NCBI RefSeq assembly: GCF_900091725.1
Contig: NZ_FMBW01000094.1
Span: 124,001-188,000 of the forward strand
Source: Streptomyces sp. DvalAA-43
GTDB taxonomy: Bacteria; Actinomycetota; Actinomycetes; Streptomycetales; Streptomycetaceae
DNA: 64,000 bases
Direction: 5' to 3'
Below the pieces are notes generated by a model. The model was given only the letters and a program-made list of their open reading frames with translations, had not been told where the DNA came from and searched no databases. Shown here piece by piece: positions 7,261 to 14,952 of this stretch. A program made the translations under genes and the position numbers. Each line of letters begins with the position of its first letter. Positions within the stretch are counted from its first letter, which is position 1.

Positions 7261-8004
7261 TCAGGGCCTGCGGCGAGGGCCGGGAGCGGCCGGTTCGGCG
7301 GCCTCGGCGGTCTCGGCCTCGGCGAGCATCTGCAGGGCGGTCGCGCGCGTTCCGGCCACATGGCCGCGGGCGATCCGCTCCGCCGCGTCCGCGTCGCCGC
7401 TCCTGATCGCCTCGTAGAGCAGTTCGTGTTCGCCGCACATCACGGGGCCGTCGCCCGGCTCGGAGGTGAGGCTGAAGAGCCGGCGCAGCCGGCCGTCGAG
7501 CGGTGCCATCAAGCCCTGGAGCAGCGGATTGCCGGACATGACGACGATCTGCTGGTGGAAGTCGGCATGGACCGAGCCCAGTTCCCGGGTCCGGCGGGAG
7601 GAGTCCGCGACGCGACGGGCCCGGTCCAGGAGCCGCTCCAGGGTGCGCAGGCCGTCCCGGTCGGCCCGCCGGGCGGCCAGCGAGGCGGCCAGGGCTTCCA
7701 GATGCTCCCGGATGTCGAAGAAGTCGGCGGCCTCGTCCGGGCCGAGCGGGGCGACGAAGGCACCCTTGCGCGCCTGGGCGGCGATGAACCCCTCGGTCTC
7801 CAGCCGCTGGATGGCCTCCCGCACGGGGATGCGGGACACCCCCAGCTCGTCCGCCAGCTCCCGTTCGACGACGCGGTACCCGGAGGGGTAGCGGCCGTCG
7901 ATGATCCGCTCGCGCAGTTCCCCATAGACCTGGTCGCGCAGCGACTGATGTGCCGCACCGATCGTGCCGGTGGCGGTGAGACCGGCGGTTCGGCTGCTGC
8001 TCAT
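7261..8004 (-). CDS. GntR-family regulator, FadR/FCD subfamily
   Basis: 247 aa. An N-terminal winged helix (residues about 18-85: LRDQVYGELRERIIDGRYPSG...ADELGVSRIPVREAIQRLETEGF) is followed by an all-helical FCD ligand domain with the metal-binding pattern D...H...H (HADFHQQIV, CGEHELLYEAI). The ATG at 8004 precedes SSSRTAG; no strong Shine-Dalgarno is visible. The gene is divergent from an APC permease; the inverted repeat TGGTAT-N5-ATACCA (8095-8111) between them matches the type of site bound by FCD-type GntR proteins and lies inside the permease promoter, so it probably represses permease and hydrolase until the substrate binds. Confidence 0.88.
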   Translation of the reverse strand: MSSSRTAGLTATGTIGAAHQSLRDQVYGELRERIIDGRYPSGYRVVERELADELGVSRIPVREAIQRLETEGFIAAQARKGAFVAPLGPDEAADFFDIREHLEALAASLAARRADRDGLRTLERLLDRARRVADSSRRTRELGSVHADFHQQIVVMSGNPLLQGLMAPLDGRLRRLFSLTSEPGDGPVMCGEHELLYEAIRSGDADAAERIARGHVAGTRATALQMLAEAETAEAAEPAAPGPRRRP

Positions 8005-8089
8005 GGACTCGCTTCCTGCCCGTCGGAGCCGGTCTCTTCCGGCTCCCGTGCCGCGATCATCGCAGATTCCGGAAAGCTCCCGTAGACCC

Positions 8090-8119
8090 TTGCTTGGTAT
8101 TCGGTATACCAGATAGCTT
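8090..8119 (+). promoter_or_regulatory. Permease promoter with embedded GntR operator
   Basis: -35 TTGCTT (8090-8095), 18-bp spacer, -10 TAGCTT (8114-8119). The spacer carries the perfect inverted repeat TGGTAT-N5-ATACCA at 8095-8111. Bound regulator would occlude RNA polymerase. Confidence 0.65.
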
Positions 8120-8229
8120 GAGCGCCGTGCCCAATCGGGCCGCTCTGAACTGGTCTTTTCCGCCGACCCATGCCTGGGCAGGCATCGGCTTCGGCGTCCA
8201 GCCGCCCGTTCGCACCTGAGGAACCACCG

Positions 8230-9750
8230 ATGACCCAACCCTCGACGGCCGTCCCGCCGCCCGCCTCCCCCTCCTCCCCGACGTCCTCCGGCCTCCCGGA
8301 TGCCGCCCCGCCGTCCGGCGGCCCGGCGGGGAGCCTCGCCAAGGGGCAGATCGGCACCTTCGATCTGGTCTTCTTCGTCGTGGCGGCGGCCGCGCCGCTG
8401 ACCGTGCTGGCCGGTGTCGCGCCGTTCGCCATCGGCATCGGAGGTCCGGGCACCCCGCTCGGGTATCTGGTCTCCGGTGCGCTGCTGGTGCTGTTCGCCG
8501 CCGGGTTCACCGCGATGAGCCGCTATGTGCGCAACGCCGGAGCCTTCTACGCGTACGTCGCCCGGGGACTCGGCCGTACCCTCGGCGTCGCCACGGCCTA
8601 TCTGGCGACGCTCTCGTACAACCTGGTCGCCCCCGGGGTCGCCGCCGGGTTCGGCTACTTCGCCTCGACGACCCTGAGCGATCTCACCGGTGCGGAACTG
8701 CCCTGGTGGCCGCTGTCGACCCTCTGCGTGCTGGGCACCGGGGTACTGGGCTGGCTGCGGGTCACCCTGAGCGCGAAGGTGCTGGGGGTGGCGCTGGTCC
8801 TGGAGGTCCTGGTGCTGCTGGTGATGGACGTCGGGGTGCTGGCGGACCGGGGTACCGCCGCCCTGGACCTCACGTCCTTCGACCCGTCGGTGCTGGCCTC
8901 CTCCGGTGGCATGGCGGGGATGTTCGTCCTGGTCATCGGCGCGTTCACGGGCTTCGAGGCGACCGCGATCTACGCCGAGGAGGCACGCGACCCGGAACGC
9001 ACGGTGCCCCGCGCCACCTTCGTCGCCATCGGCTTCCTGGCGCTGTTCTACGCCGTCGGGGTGTGGATCCTGATGGGCAGCTTCGGCACGGACGAGTCGG
9101 TGTCGATGGCCCGGTCCTCGGACGGCCCGCAGCTCACGTTCCACGCGGCCGACCGGTTCGTCGGTCCGTGGCTCGCCGACTCCATGCATGTGCTGATCGT
9201 GGTCAGCGCGTTCGCCGCCACCCTCGCCTTCCACAACGCCGCGGCCCGCTACCTCTACGCCCTGGGCCGCGAGGGTCTGCTGCCGCGCCGGCTGGGCCGG
9301 GTGTCGCCCCGGCAGGGCTCACCGGTGACGGCGGTCGTCGCGCAGACCGTCTTCGGTCTGGTGATCGTGGGGGGCGGTGCGCTGATCGGCGCGGATCCGT
9401 ACTCCGAGATCTTCCTGTGGACCAACAGCACCGGCGTCCTCGGCATCATGATCATGCAGGCGCTGGCCGCGCTCGCCGTCTGCTTCTTCTTCCGCCGCGA
9501 CCGGTGCGGCATGTCGGTCTGGCGGGTCGCGGTCGCCCCGCTGATCGCCTTCGTGGGTCTAGCGGTCCTGTCGGTGCTCGCGACGCTCCACTTCGATCTG
9601 CTCACCGGGCGCACGGGCGCGGTCAACGCGGCGCTGCTGGTGCCGCTGCCGGTGGTGCTCGTGGCCGGGATCGTGGTGGCGCTGCGCATCCGCCGCACCG
9701 ATCCCGGGCGGTACGCGCGGCTCACCGAGGTGGACGTCGAGCGGGACTGA
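8230..9750 (+). CDS. APC-superfamily amino acid / organic cation permease
   Basis: 506 aa with about 12 hydrophobic segments and an approximately 35-residue Pro/Ser-rich cytoplasmic N-terminus. The first helix contains TFDLVFFVVAAAAPLTVLAG, the unwound TM1 substrate site of APC transporters, and TM6 contains IGAFTGFEATAIYAEEARDPERTVPRA split over 27 residues, typical of the family. It would import an amino acid, amine or related compound with H+ or Na+. The ATG at 8230 follows GAGGAA. It is divergent from the GntR regulator and amidohydrolase genes and is the likely uptake partner of the hydrolase. The substrate cannot be read from the sequence. Confidence 0.87.
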   Translation: MTQPSTAVPPPASPSSPTSSGLPDAAPPSGGPAGSLAKGQIGTFDLVFFVVAAAAPLTVLAGVAPFAIGIGGPGTPLGYLVSGALLVLFAAGFTAMSRYVRNAGAFYAYVARGLGRTLGVATAYLATLSYNLVAPGVAAGFGYFASTTLSDLTGAELPWWPLSTLCVLGTGVLGWLRVTLSAKVLGVALVLEVLVLLVMDVGVLADRGTAALDLTSFDPSVLASSGGMAGMFVLVIGAFTGFEATAIYAEEARDPERTVPRATFVAIGFLALFYAVGVWILMGSFGTDESVSMARSSDGPQLTFHAADRFVGPWLADSMHVLIVVSAFAATLAFHNAAARYLYALGREGLLPRRLGRVSPRQGSPVTAVVAQTVFGLVIVGGGALIGADPYSEIFLWTNSTGVLGIMIMQALAALAVCFFFRRDRCGMSVWRVAVAPLIAFVGLAVLSVLATLHFDLLTGRTGAVNAALLVPLPVVLVAGIVVALRIRRTDPGRYARLTEVDVERD

Positions 9751-9794
9751 GCGCCGCGGTTGCCGGACGGCCGGACGGCACCGCCGCTCCGCGG

Positions 9795-10403
9795 TCAGCC
9801 GTTCGCACCGTCCCCGCGGAGCCTGGCGTGGAGATGCATGTCGTGCCAGCCGTCGGCGTGCGGATGGGAGTGGCGCCGGGTGCCCTCCAGGGCGAAGCCC
9901 GTCTTGGCCGCCACCCGGCAGGAGGGCTCGTTCCGCACGGAGTGCGCGAGTTCGAGCCGCTCGAATCCGATCTCGTCGAAGGCCCAGCGGGCGAGCGCCG
10001 AGACGGCCCGGGGCGCCACGCCCCGCCCGCGGGCGGCCGGCAGCACCCAGTAGGAGCACTCCGCCTGACCGATCTCCGGGATCAGGGTGCGGAGCGAGAC
10101 CCGGCCCAGCACCTCCCCGGTACGGTCGTCCGCCGACCCGGGGCGTACGACGGCCCAGTGGGCTCCGGTCTCGGCGTACCAGGCGTCCTGCCACTGCCCG
10201 ATCCATTCGCGTGCCTCGTCCTCGTCGTCCGCCCGGCGCAGGTGCCAGTGCTGGATCGCCGGATCGGAGAAGGCGGCGACGACGGTCGGCGCGTCCTGCT
10301 GCCGCCACGGCCGCAGCAGCAGGTCGTCGGCGACGGACAGGGCCGGCTGGGCGGAGTCCGCGAGGCGGCCCGGCGGGATGTGGGGCGGCACCAGGTACGG
10401 CAT
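9795..10403 (-). CDS. GNAT N-acetyltransferase, RimJ/RimL type
   Basis: 202 aa. The acetyl-CoA-binding core is seen at SYWVLPAARGRGVAPRAVSALARWAF (Q/R-x-x-G-x-G/A loop, residues about 117-142) followed by GFERLELAHSVRNEPSCRVAAKTGFALEGTRR, the closing motif of RimJ/RimL acetyltransferases (N-x-x-S-x-x-V-x-x-K-x-G-F). It probably acetylates a protein N-terminus, peptide or small amine. It is convergent with the permease gene (45-nt gap) and transcribed separately from the XRE regulator 76 nt upstream. No specific substrate can be inferred. Confidence 0.85.
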   Translation of the reverse strand: MPYLVPPHIPPGRLADSAQPALSVADDLLLRPWRQQDAPTVVAAFSDPAIQHWHLRRADDEDEAREWIGQWQDAWYAETGAHWAVVRPGSADDRTGEVLGRVSLRTLIPEIGQAECSYWVLPAARGRGVAPRAVSALARWAFDEIGFERLELAHSVRNEPSCRVAAKTGFALEGTRRHSHPHADGWHDMHLHARLRGDGANG

Positions 10404-10478
10404 GGCCGCATCATCGCACGGGAGGCGGGACCCCCTCGGGCCGCCGCCGCGCCGGACGGCGGCCTGCCGGCCGACCCG

Positions 10479-11060
10479 TCAGCCCACCTGCTCGTCGGTC
10501 GCCTGGACGTGGTCGGCGATGCCGACGACGAGGACCCGGGTGTCCGGTTCGATGGGCCGCCACCGGTGGACGAGGCCGCCCGCGCAGTAGAGCGTGTCGC
10601 CCTGTTCGAGGCGGTAGAAGTTGCCGTCCGCCTCGACCTCCGCCGAGCCGTCGGCCACGTACAGGATCTCGTCGTTGCGGTGCCGGAACTCCCGGCCCCA
10701 GTCGTGGGCGCCGGTGAACTCCAGGGCGTGCAGCCGTTGATGGCCCCGGACCAGCGGGCGCATCCGGCCGTCGCTCTCGCCCTCCGCTCCGGTCTCGCGC
10801 ACGGCGGCGGAGGTCCGGCGCACCACGTCGACGGGGCGCGGCGCCTCGGCCGTGGACAGCAGCTGGACCGCGCTGGTGTCGAGCGCGTCGGCGATCCGCT
10901 GGAGGGAGCCCATGCTCGGCCGGGAGCGGCCGTTCTCGATCTGGCTGAGGAAGGGGACGGAGAGCCCGGCCCGCCGCGCGACCTCCGCGAGGGTCATCTC
11001 CAGGGCCCGGCGCCGTCGGCGAATACCCGGGCCGACCAGCGGGGTGTCCGCCTCGCTCAT
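10479..11060 (-). CDS. XRE-family regulator with C-terminal cupin domain
   Basis: 193 aa from the ATG at 11060 (GGAG 8 nt upstream; an in-frame ATG at 11090 is an alternative). Residues about 8-65 form an XRE helix-turn-helix (RRRALEMTLAEVARRAG, then VPFLSQIENGRSRPSMGSL). Residues about 105-190 are a cupin barrel (HRNDEILYVADGSAEVEADG, LEQGDTLYCAGGLVHRW). This fusion is typical of regulators of amine, amino acid or sulfur-compound catabolism, with the ligand or metal in the cupin. It is divergent from an arylsulfotransferase-like gene and a nucleobase permease gene, with a nested palindrome (11126-11165) between them as the probable operator. Confidence 0.88.
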   Translation of the reverse strand: MSEADTPLVGPGIRRRRRALEMTLAEVARRAGLSVPFLSQIENGRSRPSMGSLQRIADALDTSAVQLLSTAEAPRPVDVVRRTSAAVRETGAEGESDGRMRPLVRGHQRLHALEFTGAHDWGREFRHRNDEILYVADGSAEVEADGNFYRLEQGDTLYCAGGLVHRWRPIEPDTRVLVVGIADHVQATDEQVG

Positions 11061-11125
11061 CTCACTCACTCCGTGTTCCGAGTGCCGCACACCACAACCG
11101 GCGGGGCAGGGAGCAGCCTACCGGG

Positions 11126-11165
11126 CCGGTTAACCTTTTAAGTCCCACCTAAAAAAGTTAACCGG
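11126..11165. promoter_or_regulatory. Nested palindromic operator between XRE-cupin and ASST genes
   Basis: Outer perfect inverted repeat CCGGTTAAC (11126-11134) / GTTAACCGG (11157-11165). Inside it, almost exactly co-centred (centres about 11145), lies TTTTA-N9-TAAAA (11136-11154) with further matches around a CCC core. Very AT-rich for this genome. The most likely binder is the adjacent XRE-cupin regulator, possibly as a tetramer. Confidence 0.65.
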
Positions 11166-11177
11166 GAGGACCGATCC

Positions 11178-12302
11178 ATGCCCCTCGTGGACCAGAACCA
11201 GCGACGACGCCGCGGCACGGGGCTCATGGCCCTGGACGAGGACGCCAGCTACGGCGGGTACACCCTGTTCGCCCCGCTGACCGGCGGCGGCGAGGTGTAC
11301 CTCATCGACCTGCGCGGTGCGGTCGTCCACCAGTGGAACCTCCCCTACCGCCCCGGCCGGCACGCCCGCATCCTGCCCAACGGCAACCTGGCGTACAGCG
11401 GTGTCCTCCCGGACGAGCCGGCTCTCTTCCCGATGTGGCACAAGTACCGCGGCGGGATCATGCAGGAGATCGCCCCGGACGGCACGGTGGTGCGCGAGCA
11501 CCGCGACCGCTATCAGCACCACGACGCCTACCACTACGGCGACGGCCGTCTCCTCTACTCCGCGCTGGAGCCGCTGACCGGCGAGGCCGCCGCCGCGGTC
11601 AGGGGCGGGGTGCCCGGCTCGGAGCCCGGGGGCACGGTGTGGGCGGACACCATCGTGGAGGTGGACGCCGAGGGCAACACGGTGTGGGAGTGGAAGGTCT
11701 CCGAGCACCTGGACCGCGAGGCGTTCCCGCTCCACCCCGACTACTCGCGCGAGCACTACCCGCTGATCAACAGCGTGCTGCCGACCAGCGACGGCAACAT
11801 CCTGGCGAGCTTCCGCTCCGTCTCGGCCGTCGTCGTCATCAGCCGTGCGACCGGCGAGATCATCTGGCGCAGCGAGCCGGGCACCGTATCGCAGCAGCAC
11901 TGCCCGACGGAGCTGGAGAACGGCAACTTCCTGGTCTTCGACAACGGCGTCTTCCGCCCGCGCTGGGACGTCCCGTTCAGCCGCGTCATCGAGATCGAGC
12001 GCGCGAGTGGCACCATTGTGTGGGAGTACCACGACCCGGCGCGCGAGTCGTTCTTCGCCCCGTTCATGGGCAGCGCCCAGCGCCTGCCCAACGGCAACAC
12101 GCTCGTGACGGACTCCCCCGCCGGCCGCCTCTTCGAGGTGACCGCGGACGGCTATCTGTGCTGGGAGTACGTGGTGCCGTTCTTCGGCGGCTACCAGGAA
12201 GAAGAAGTGCGCAAGCTGTTCCCGTCGGAGCCCAACGCCGTGTTCCGCTCCTACCGCTACTCGGCCCAGGAGCTCCCCTGGCTCGACGTCCCGAAGGGCT
12301 GA
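11178..12302 (+). CDS. Arylsulfotransferase (ASST)-like beta-propeller protein
   Basis: 374 aa with repeated propeller blades: GGEVYLIDLRGAVVHQW, ARILPNGNLAYSG, IVEVDAEGNTVWEWKVSEHL, NSVLPTSDGNILASFR, SAQRLPNGNTLVTDSP and LFEVTADGYLCWEYVVPFFG. The L-P-N-G-N and x-G-x-x-V-W-E repeats identify the arylsulfotransferase/ASST-like family, and His residues (YQHHDAYHYGDG, REHYPLINSV) line the centre. Unlike enterobacterial ASST there is no signal peptide, so it is cytoplasmic. Start ATG at 11178 follows GGGAGG. It lies 8 nt before the NCS2 permease gene, an evident operon. Reaction unknown: sulfotransfer, or hydrolysis of a permease substrate, are both possible. Confidence 0.78.
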   Translation: MPLVDQNQRRRRGTGLMALDEDASYGGYTLFAPLTGGGEVYLIDLRGAVVHQWNLPYRPGRHARILPNGNLAYSGVLPDEPALFPMWHKYRGGIMQEIAPDGTVVREHRDRYQHHDAYHYGDGRLLYSALEPLTGEAAAAVRGGVPGSEPGGTVWADTIVEVDAEGNTVWEWKVSEHLDREAFPLHPDYSREHYPLINSVLPTSDGNILASFRSVSAVVVISRATGEIIWRSEPGTVSQQHCPTELENGNFLVFDNGVFRPRWDVPFSRVIEIERASGTIVWEYHDPARESFFAPFMGSAQRLPNGNTLVTDSPAGRLFEVTADGYLCWEYVVPFFGGYQEEEVRKLFPSEPNAVFRSYRYSAQELPWLDVPKG

Positions 12303-12310
12303 GCCGGACC

Positions 12311-13678
12311 ATGGCCTCCCCCGTCCCCGACACCGCCGCCCCCGTCGCACCGGTCGCGTCCGTCGCACCGGTCGACGAGCGGCTCCCCCTCCCCCGGCTG
12401 GCGCCCCTGGCGTTCCAGCATCTGCTCGCCGGGATCGCCGCCCCCGTCTCCTCGGTGATCCTGATCGGCACCACGCTCTCGCTGTCGGCGTCCCGGACGG
12501 CTTCGCTGCTCAGCGCGACGCTGGTGCTGTGCGGTGTCGGGGCACTGCTCCAGTCGCTGGGGATCAGGGCGCTGCGCATCGGCGCCCGCCTCCCGTTCCT
12601 GATGCTGCCGGGTGGCGCGGCGGTGGCGATCTTCCTCCAGGTGGCGAAGGAGCACGGGCCGGCCACCGCCTCCGGTTCGGTGCTGATCGCCGCGGTCTTC
12701 CTGATTCTCGTACTGCCGCTGTACGGGCGTCTGGTGCGGTTCTTCCCGCCACTGGTGATGGGCACCACGGTGGTCCTGATCGGCATCAACATGATCAAGA
12801 TCACCGCGCCGATGATCGCCTCGGGGCCGGGGCTCGGCTTCGCGACGCTCGGCATCACCGCGCTGTTCTTCCTCGTCCTGCGCGGTGTGTGGCGGCAGAT
12901 GTCGGTGCTCTTCGGCCTGATCGGCGGCACGGTCGTCGCCGCGGTCAGCGGTACGGCGTTCCATCTCGCGCACGGCAGCACCTTCGCGCTGCCCGAGCCG
13001 TTCCCGTATGGCACCCCGCACTTCGATCTGCTGGCCGCCGTGCCGCTGCTGGTCTTCGCGCTCGCCTCGCTCGCCGAGGCCACCGGCCAGACCGTACTCA
13101 ACAGCGAGGCCGTGGGCCGGACGCCGGACGCCGCCCGTGACGTCCCGCGGATCTCGCGGGCCGACGCGGTGGCGTCGCTGGGTGCCGGGGTCTTCGGTAC
13201 GTCGCTGATGGTGACGAGTGCCGAGAACATCGGCATCGTCCAGTTGACCCGGGTGCGCAGCCGGTTCGTCACGGCGGGGGCGGGGGTGCTGCTGATCGTG
13301 TGCGGTCTGATCACGCCGCTCACCCGGCTGCTCGCCGCCATTCCGGAGCCGGTGGTCGGCGCCGCGGGGCTGATCATCTACGCGGTGATCGCCACGATGG
13401 GGTTCGGCATGCTCAGCCGGGAGAACCTCGGTCACGGCACCAACGGCATCGTGGTCGCGCTCGCGCTCTGCGTCGGCCTGCTGCCGGTCTTCGCCCCGGA
13501 GATGTACGCGGGCCTGCCGGTGTGGGCCCGCACGATCTTCGGCAGCGGCGTCGCGGCCGGTGCGCTGGCCGCGGTGGTCCTCGCCGCCGTGTTCGGCCGA
13601 CTCGGGCCGAAGGAGGAGAGGGCCGGGCAGGAGGAGGACGGGGCCGGGGCGCGGCCCGAGGCCGGGTCGGCCCGGTAG
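12311..13678 (+). CDS. NCS2 (xanthine/uracil) nucleobase:cation symporter
   Basis: 455 aa with about 14 hydrophobic segments. Family marks are FQHLLAGIAAPVSSVILIG in TM1, GARLPFLMLPGG, and FALASLAEATGQTVLNSEAVGR (TM8 region with the conserved acidic residue), then the short TM10 motif GTSLMVTSAENIGIVQLTRVRSR split around residue 300. This is the NAT/NCS2 family of xanthine, uric acid or uracil importers. It is in an operon with the ASST-like gene (8-nt gap), followed by a TTCG-loop terminator at 13728. Context suggests the permease delivers the compound acted on by the ASST-like protein. The acidic C-terminus is low complexity. Confidence 0.85.
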   Translation: MASPVPDTAAPVAPVASVAPVDERLPLPRLAPLAFQHLLAGIAAPVSSVILIGTTLSLSASRTASLLSATLVLCGVGALLQSLGIRALRIGARLPFLMLPGGAAVAIFLQVAKEHGPATASGSVLIAAVFLILVLPLYGRLVRFFPPLVMGTTVVLIGINMIKITAPMIASGPGLGFATLGITALFFLVLRGVWRQMSVLFGLIGGTVVAAVSGTAFHLAHGSTFALPEPFPYGTPHFDLLAAVPLLVFALASLAEATGQTVLNSEAVGRTPDAARDVPRISRADAVASLGAGVFGTSLMVTSAENIGIVQLTRVRSRFVTAGAGVLLIVCGLITPLTRLLAAIPEPVVGAAGLIIYAVIATMGFGMLSRENLGHGTNGIVVALALCVGLLPVFAPEMYAGLPVWARTIFGSGVAAGALAAVVLAAVFGRLGPKEERAGQEEDGAGARPEAGSAR

Positions 13679-13727
13679 ACCGCCGGTTGCCGCACACTCG
13701 GGTGCCCTCTCGCACGGACGATCGCGC

Positions 13728-13749
13728 GAGGGGGCATTCGTGCCCCCTC
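13728..13749 (+). terminator. Terminator of the ASST-permease operon
   Basis: Perfect 9-bp stem GAGGGGGCA / TGCCCCCTC with a stable TTCG tetraloop, 49 nt after the permease stop. Confidence 0.8.
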
Positions 13750-13777
13750 CACCTCTCATTGAAAGTTCACACACCGG

Positions 13778-13783
13778 TAGGAT
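13778..13783 (+). promoter_or_regulatory. -10 box (TAGGAT) of a leaderless gene
   Basis: TAGGAT lies 6 nt before the ATG at 13790, with no Shine-Dalgarno between, so transcription should begin at the start codon. A possible -35 TTGAAA is only 13 bp away and may not be used. Confidence 0.5.
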
Positions 13784-13789
13784 GACGGG

Positions 13790-14212
13790 ATGGACGGGCT
13801 GAGCGGACTGATGCGGCGGTGCACTCGGGGCACCCGCGCGTCGGCCGTGCTCGGCTGGCTCTTCGTCCTGCTCGCCATGGTCTCGTGCTGTTCGATCACG
13901 GCTCCGGCCGCGCACGCCTCGGGCGCCCACCCGACGACCGTCGTCCGGACGATCACGCCCACCCATGAGGCGCTCGCGCGGATCGTGGTGGCCGATGCCC
14001 CCGAGGACCGGGGCCTGGGCAGCTCCTGCCACGGCACCTCCGAGCACGCGACTCCGGTCGTGCTGCCGGGCCAGAGCGCGCCCGCGGCCCTCCCCGGCGT
14101 GACCGCCACCGCCCACGTCGCCCCGCTCACCGGCGCCGCCGCGATCCGCGGCCCGTCCAACGACGCCGTGCGGGAAGTCGACCATCTCCGTCTGCAGGTT
14201 CAACGGATCTAG
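13790..14212 (+). CDS. Small exported protein, unknown function
   Basis: 140 aa, no family recognised. A basic N-terminus (MRRCTRGTR) precedes a hydrophobic stretch, residues about 18-42, ending AHA-SG, which looks like a signal peptide; a Cys-Cys pair (SCCSIT) lies inside it. The mature part is Ala/Thr/Pro-rich with a single SSCHGTSEHATP segment carrying Cys and two His, a possible metal site. It is the first gene of a three-gene set with DUF3105 and DUF305 proteins. The start is leaderless (TAGGAT 6 nt upstream). Given the His-rich DUF305 partner, a copper or other metal role is a hypothesis only. Confidence 0.7.
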   Translation: MDGLSGLMRRCTRGTRASAVLGWLFVLLAMVSCCSITAPAAHASGAHPTTVVRTITPTHEALARIVVADAPEDRGLGSSCHGTSEHATPVVLPGQSAPAALPGVTATAHVAPLTGAAAIRGPSNDAVREVDHLRLQVQRI

Positions 14213-14301
14213 AGGCAGGACCCGTTCCCCGGAACACACCGGGGGACGGATTCCGCATGCCCTCGACCCCATCCGTCCTGATCGAACCGAAGGACTCCCC
14301 C

Positions 14302-14952
14302 ATGGCTTCCGCCAAGCAGCAGAACACCCCTGCCTCCGCCCGTCGCGCCAAGCTGGAGGAGGCCCGCCGCAAGGAGCGGGCCCGCGAGCGGCGCAGCCGC
14401 GTCATCACCCTCACCGCCTCCGTCGCCGTGGTCGCCGCGCTCGTCGCGGGCGGCGGCTATCTCATGTCCGCCGCCGACGACAAGGAGAAGGCACAGGCCG
14501 AGGCCAAGTCCTCGCCGGTGAAGGGCGAGCGGACCTGGGACAAGCTCACCCAGAACCACGTCGAGAAGAAGGTCGACTACCCGATGAACCCGCCGGTCGG
14601 CGGCGATCACCACCCGGTCTGGATGAACTGCAACGCCGACGTCTACACCAAGGCGATACCGAAGGAGAACGCCGTCCACTCCCTCGAACACGGCGCGGTC
14701 TGGGTCACGTACACCAGCAAGGCGAAGCCGGCCGACCTCGACAAGCTCCGTGAACGCGTCAAGTCGACGCCGTACTCCCTGATGAGCCCGGTCGAGGACC
14801 AGGCCGCCCCGCTGATGCTCAGCGCCTGGGGCAAGCAACTGACGGTGGATGGTGCCGCCGACGCGCGGGTCGGGCAGTTCTTCACCAAGTACGTGCAGGG
14901 CCCGCAGACCCCGGAGCCGGGCGCGGCCTGCACGGGCGGGGTGGCCCAGTGA
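14302..14952 (+). CDS. DUF3105 membrane-anchored protein
   Basis: 216 aa. A highly charged N-terminal helix (ARRAKLEEARRKERARERRSR) precedes one membrane segment (about residues 34-58); the rest is extracytoplasmic. The DUF3105 core includes VDYPMNPPVGGDHHPVWMNCN and VHSLEHGAVWVTY, with HH, C, H and EH residues that could bind metal, and Cys at GAACTGG near the end. The start at 14302 is chosen because the sequence MASAKQQNTPAS matches the usual short basic N-terminus; an in-frame ATG at 14257 is possible. It overlaps the DUF305 gene by 4 nt (GTGA), so the two are coupled. Molecular function of DUF3105 is not established. Confidence 0.83.
   Translation: MASAKQQNTPASARRAKLEEARRKERARERRSRVITLTASVAVVAALVAGGGYLMSAADDKEKAQAEAKSSPVKGERTWDKLTQNHVEKKVDYPMNPPVGGDHHPVWMNCNADVYTKAIPKENAVHSLEHGAVWVTYTSKAKPADLDKLRERVKSTPYSLMSPVEDQAAPLMLSAWGKQLTVDGAADARVGQFFTKYVQGPQTPEPGAACTGGVAQ

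Noticed and set aside
7139..7361. N-terminal extension of the amidohydrolase with His-Asp repeats
   Set aside because: A good ribosome site precedes ATG 7139, where family homology begins; the extension is translated tandem repeat DNA.
5067..7406. 779-aa open frame spanning the lyase and amidohydrolase genes
   Set aside because: Crosses two well-supported genes on both strands and encodes Arg/Gly-rich sequence without motifs.
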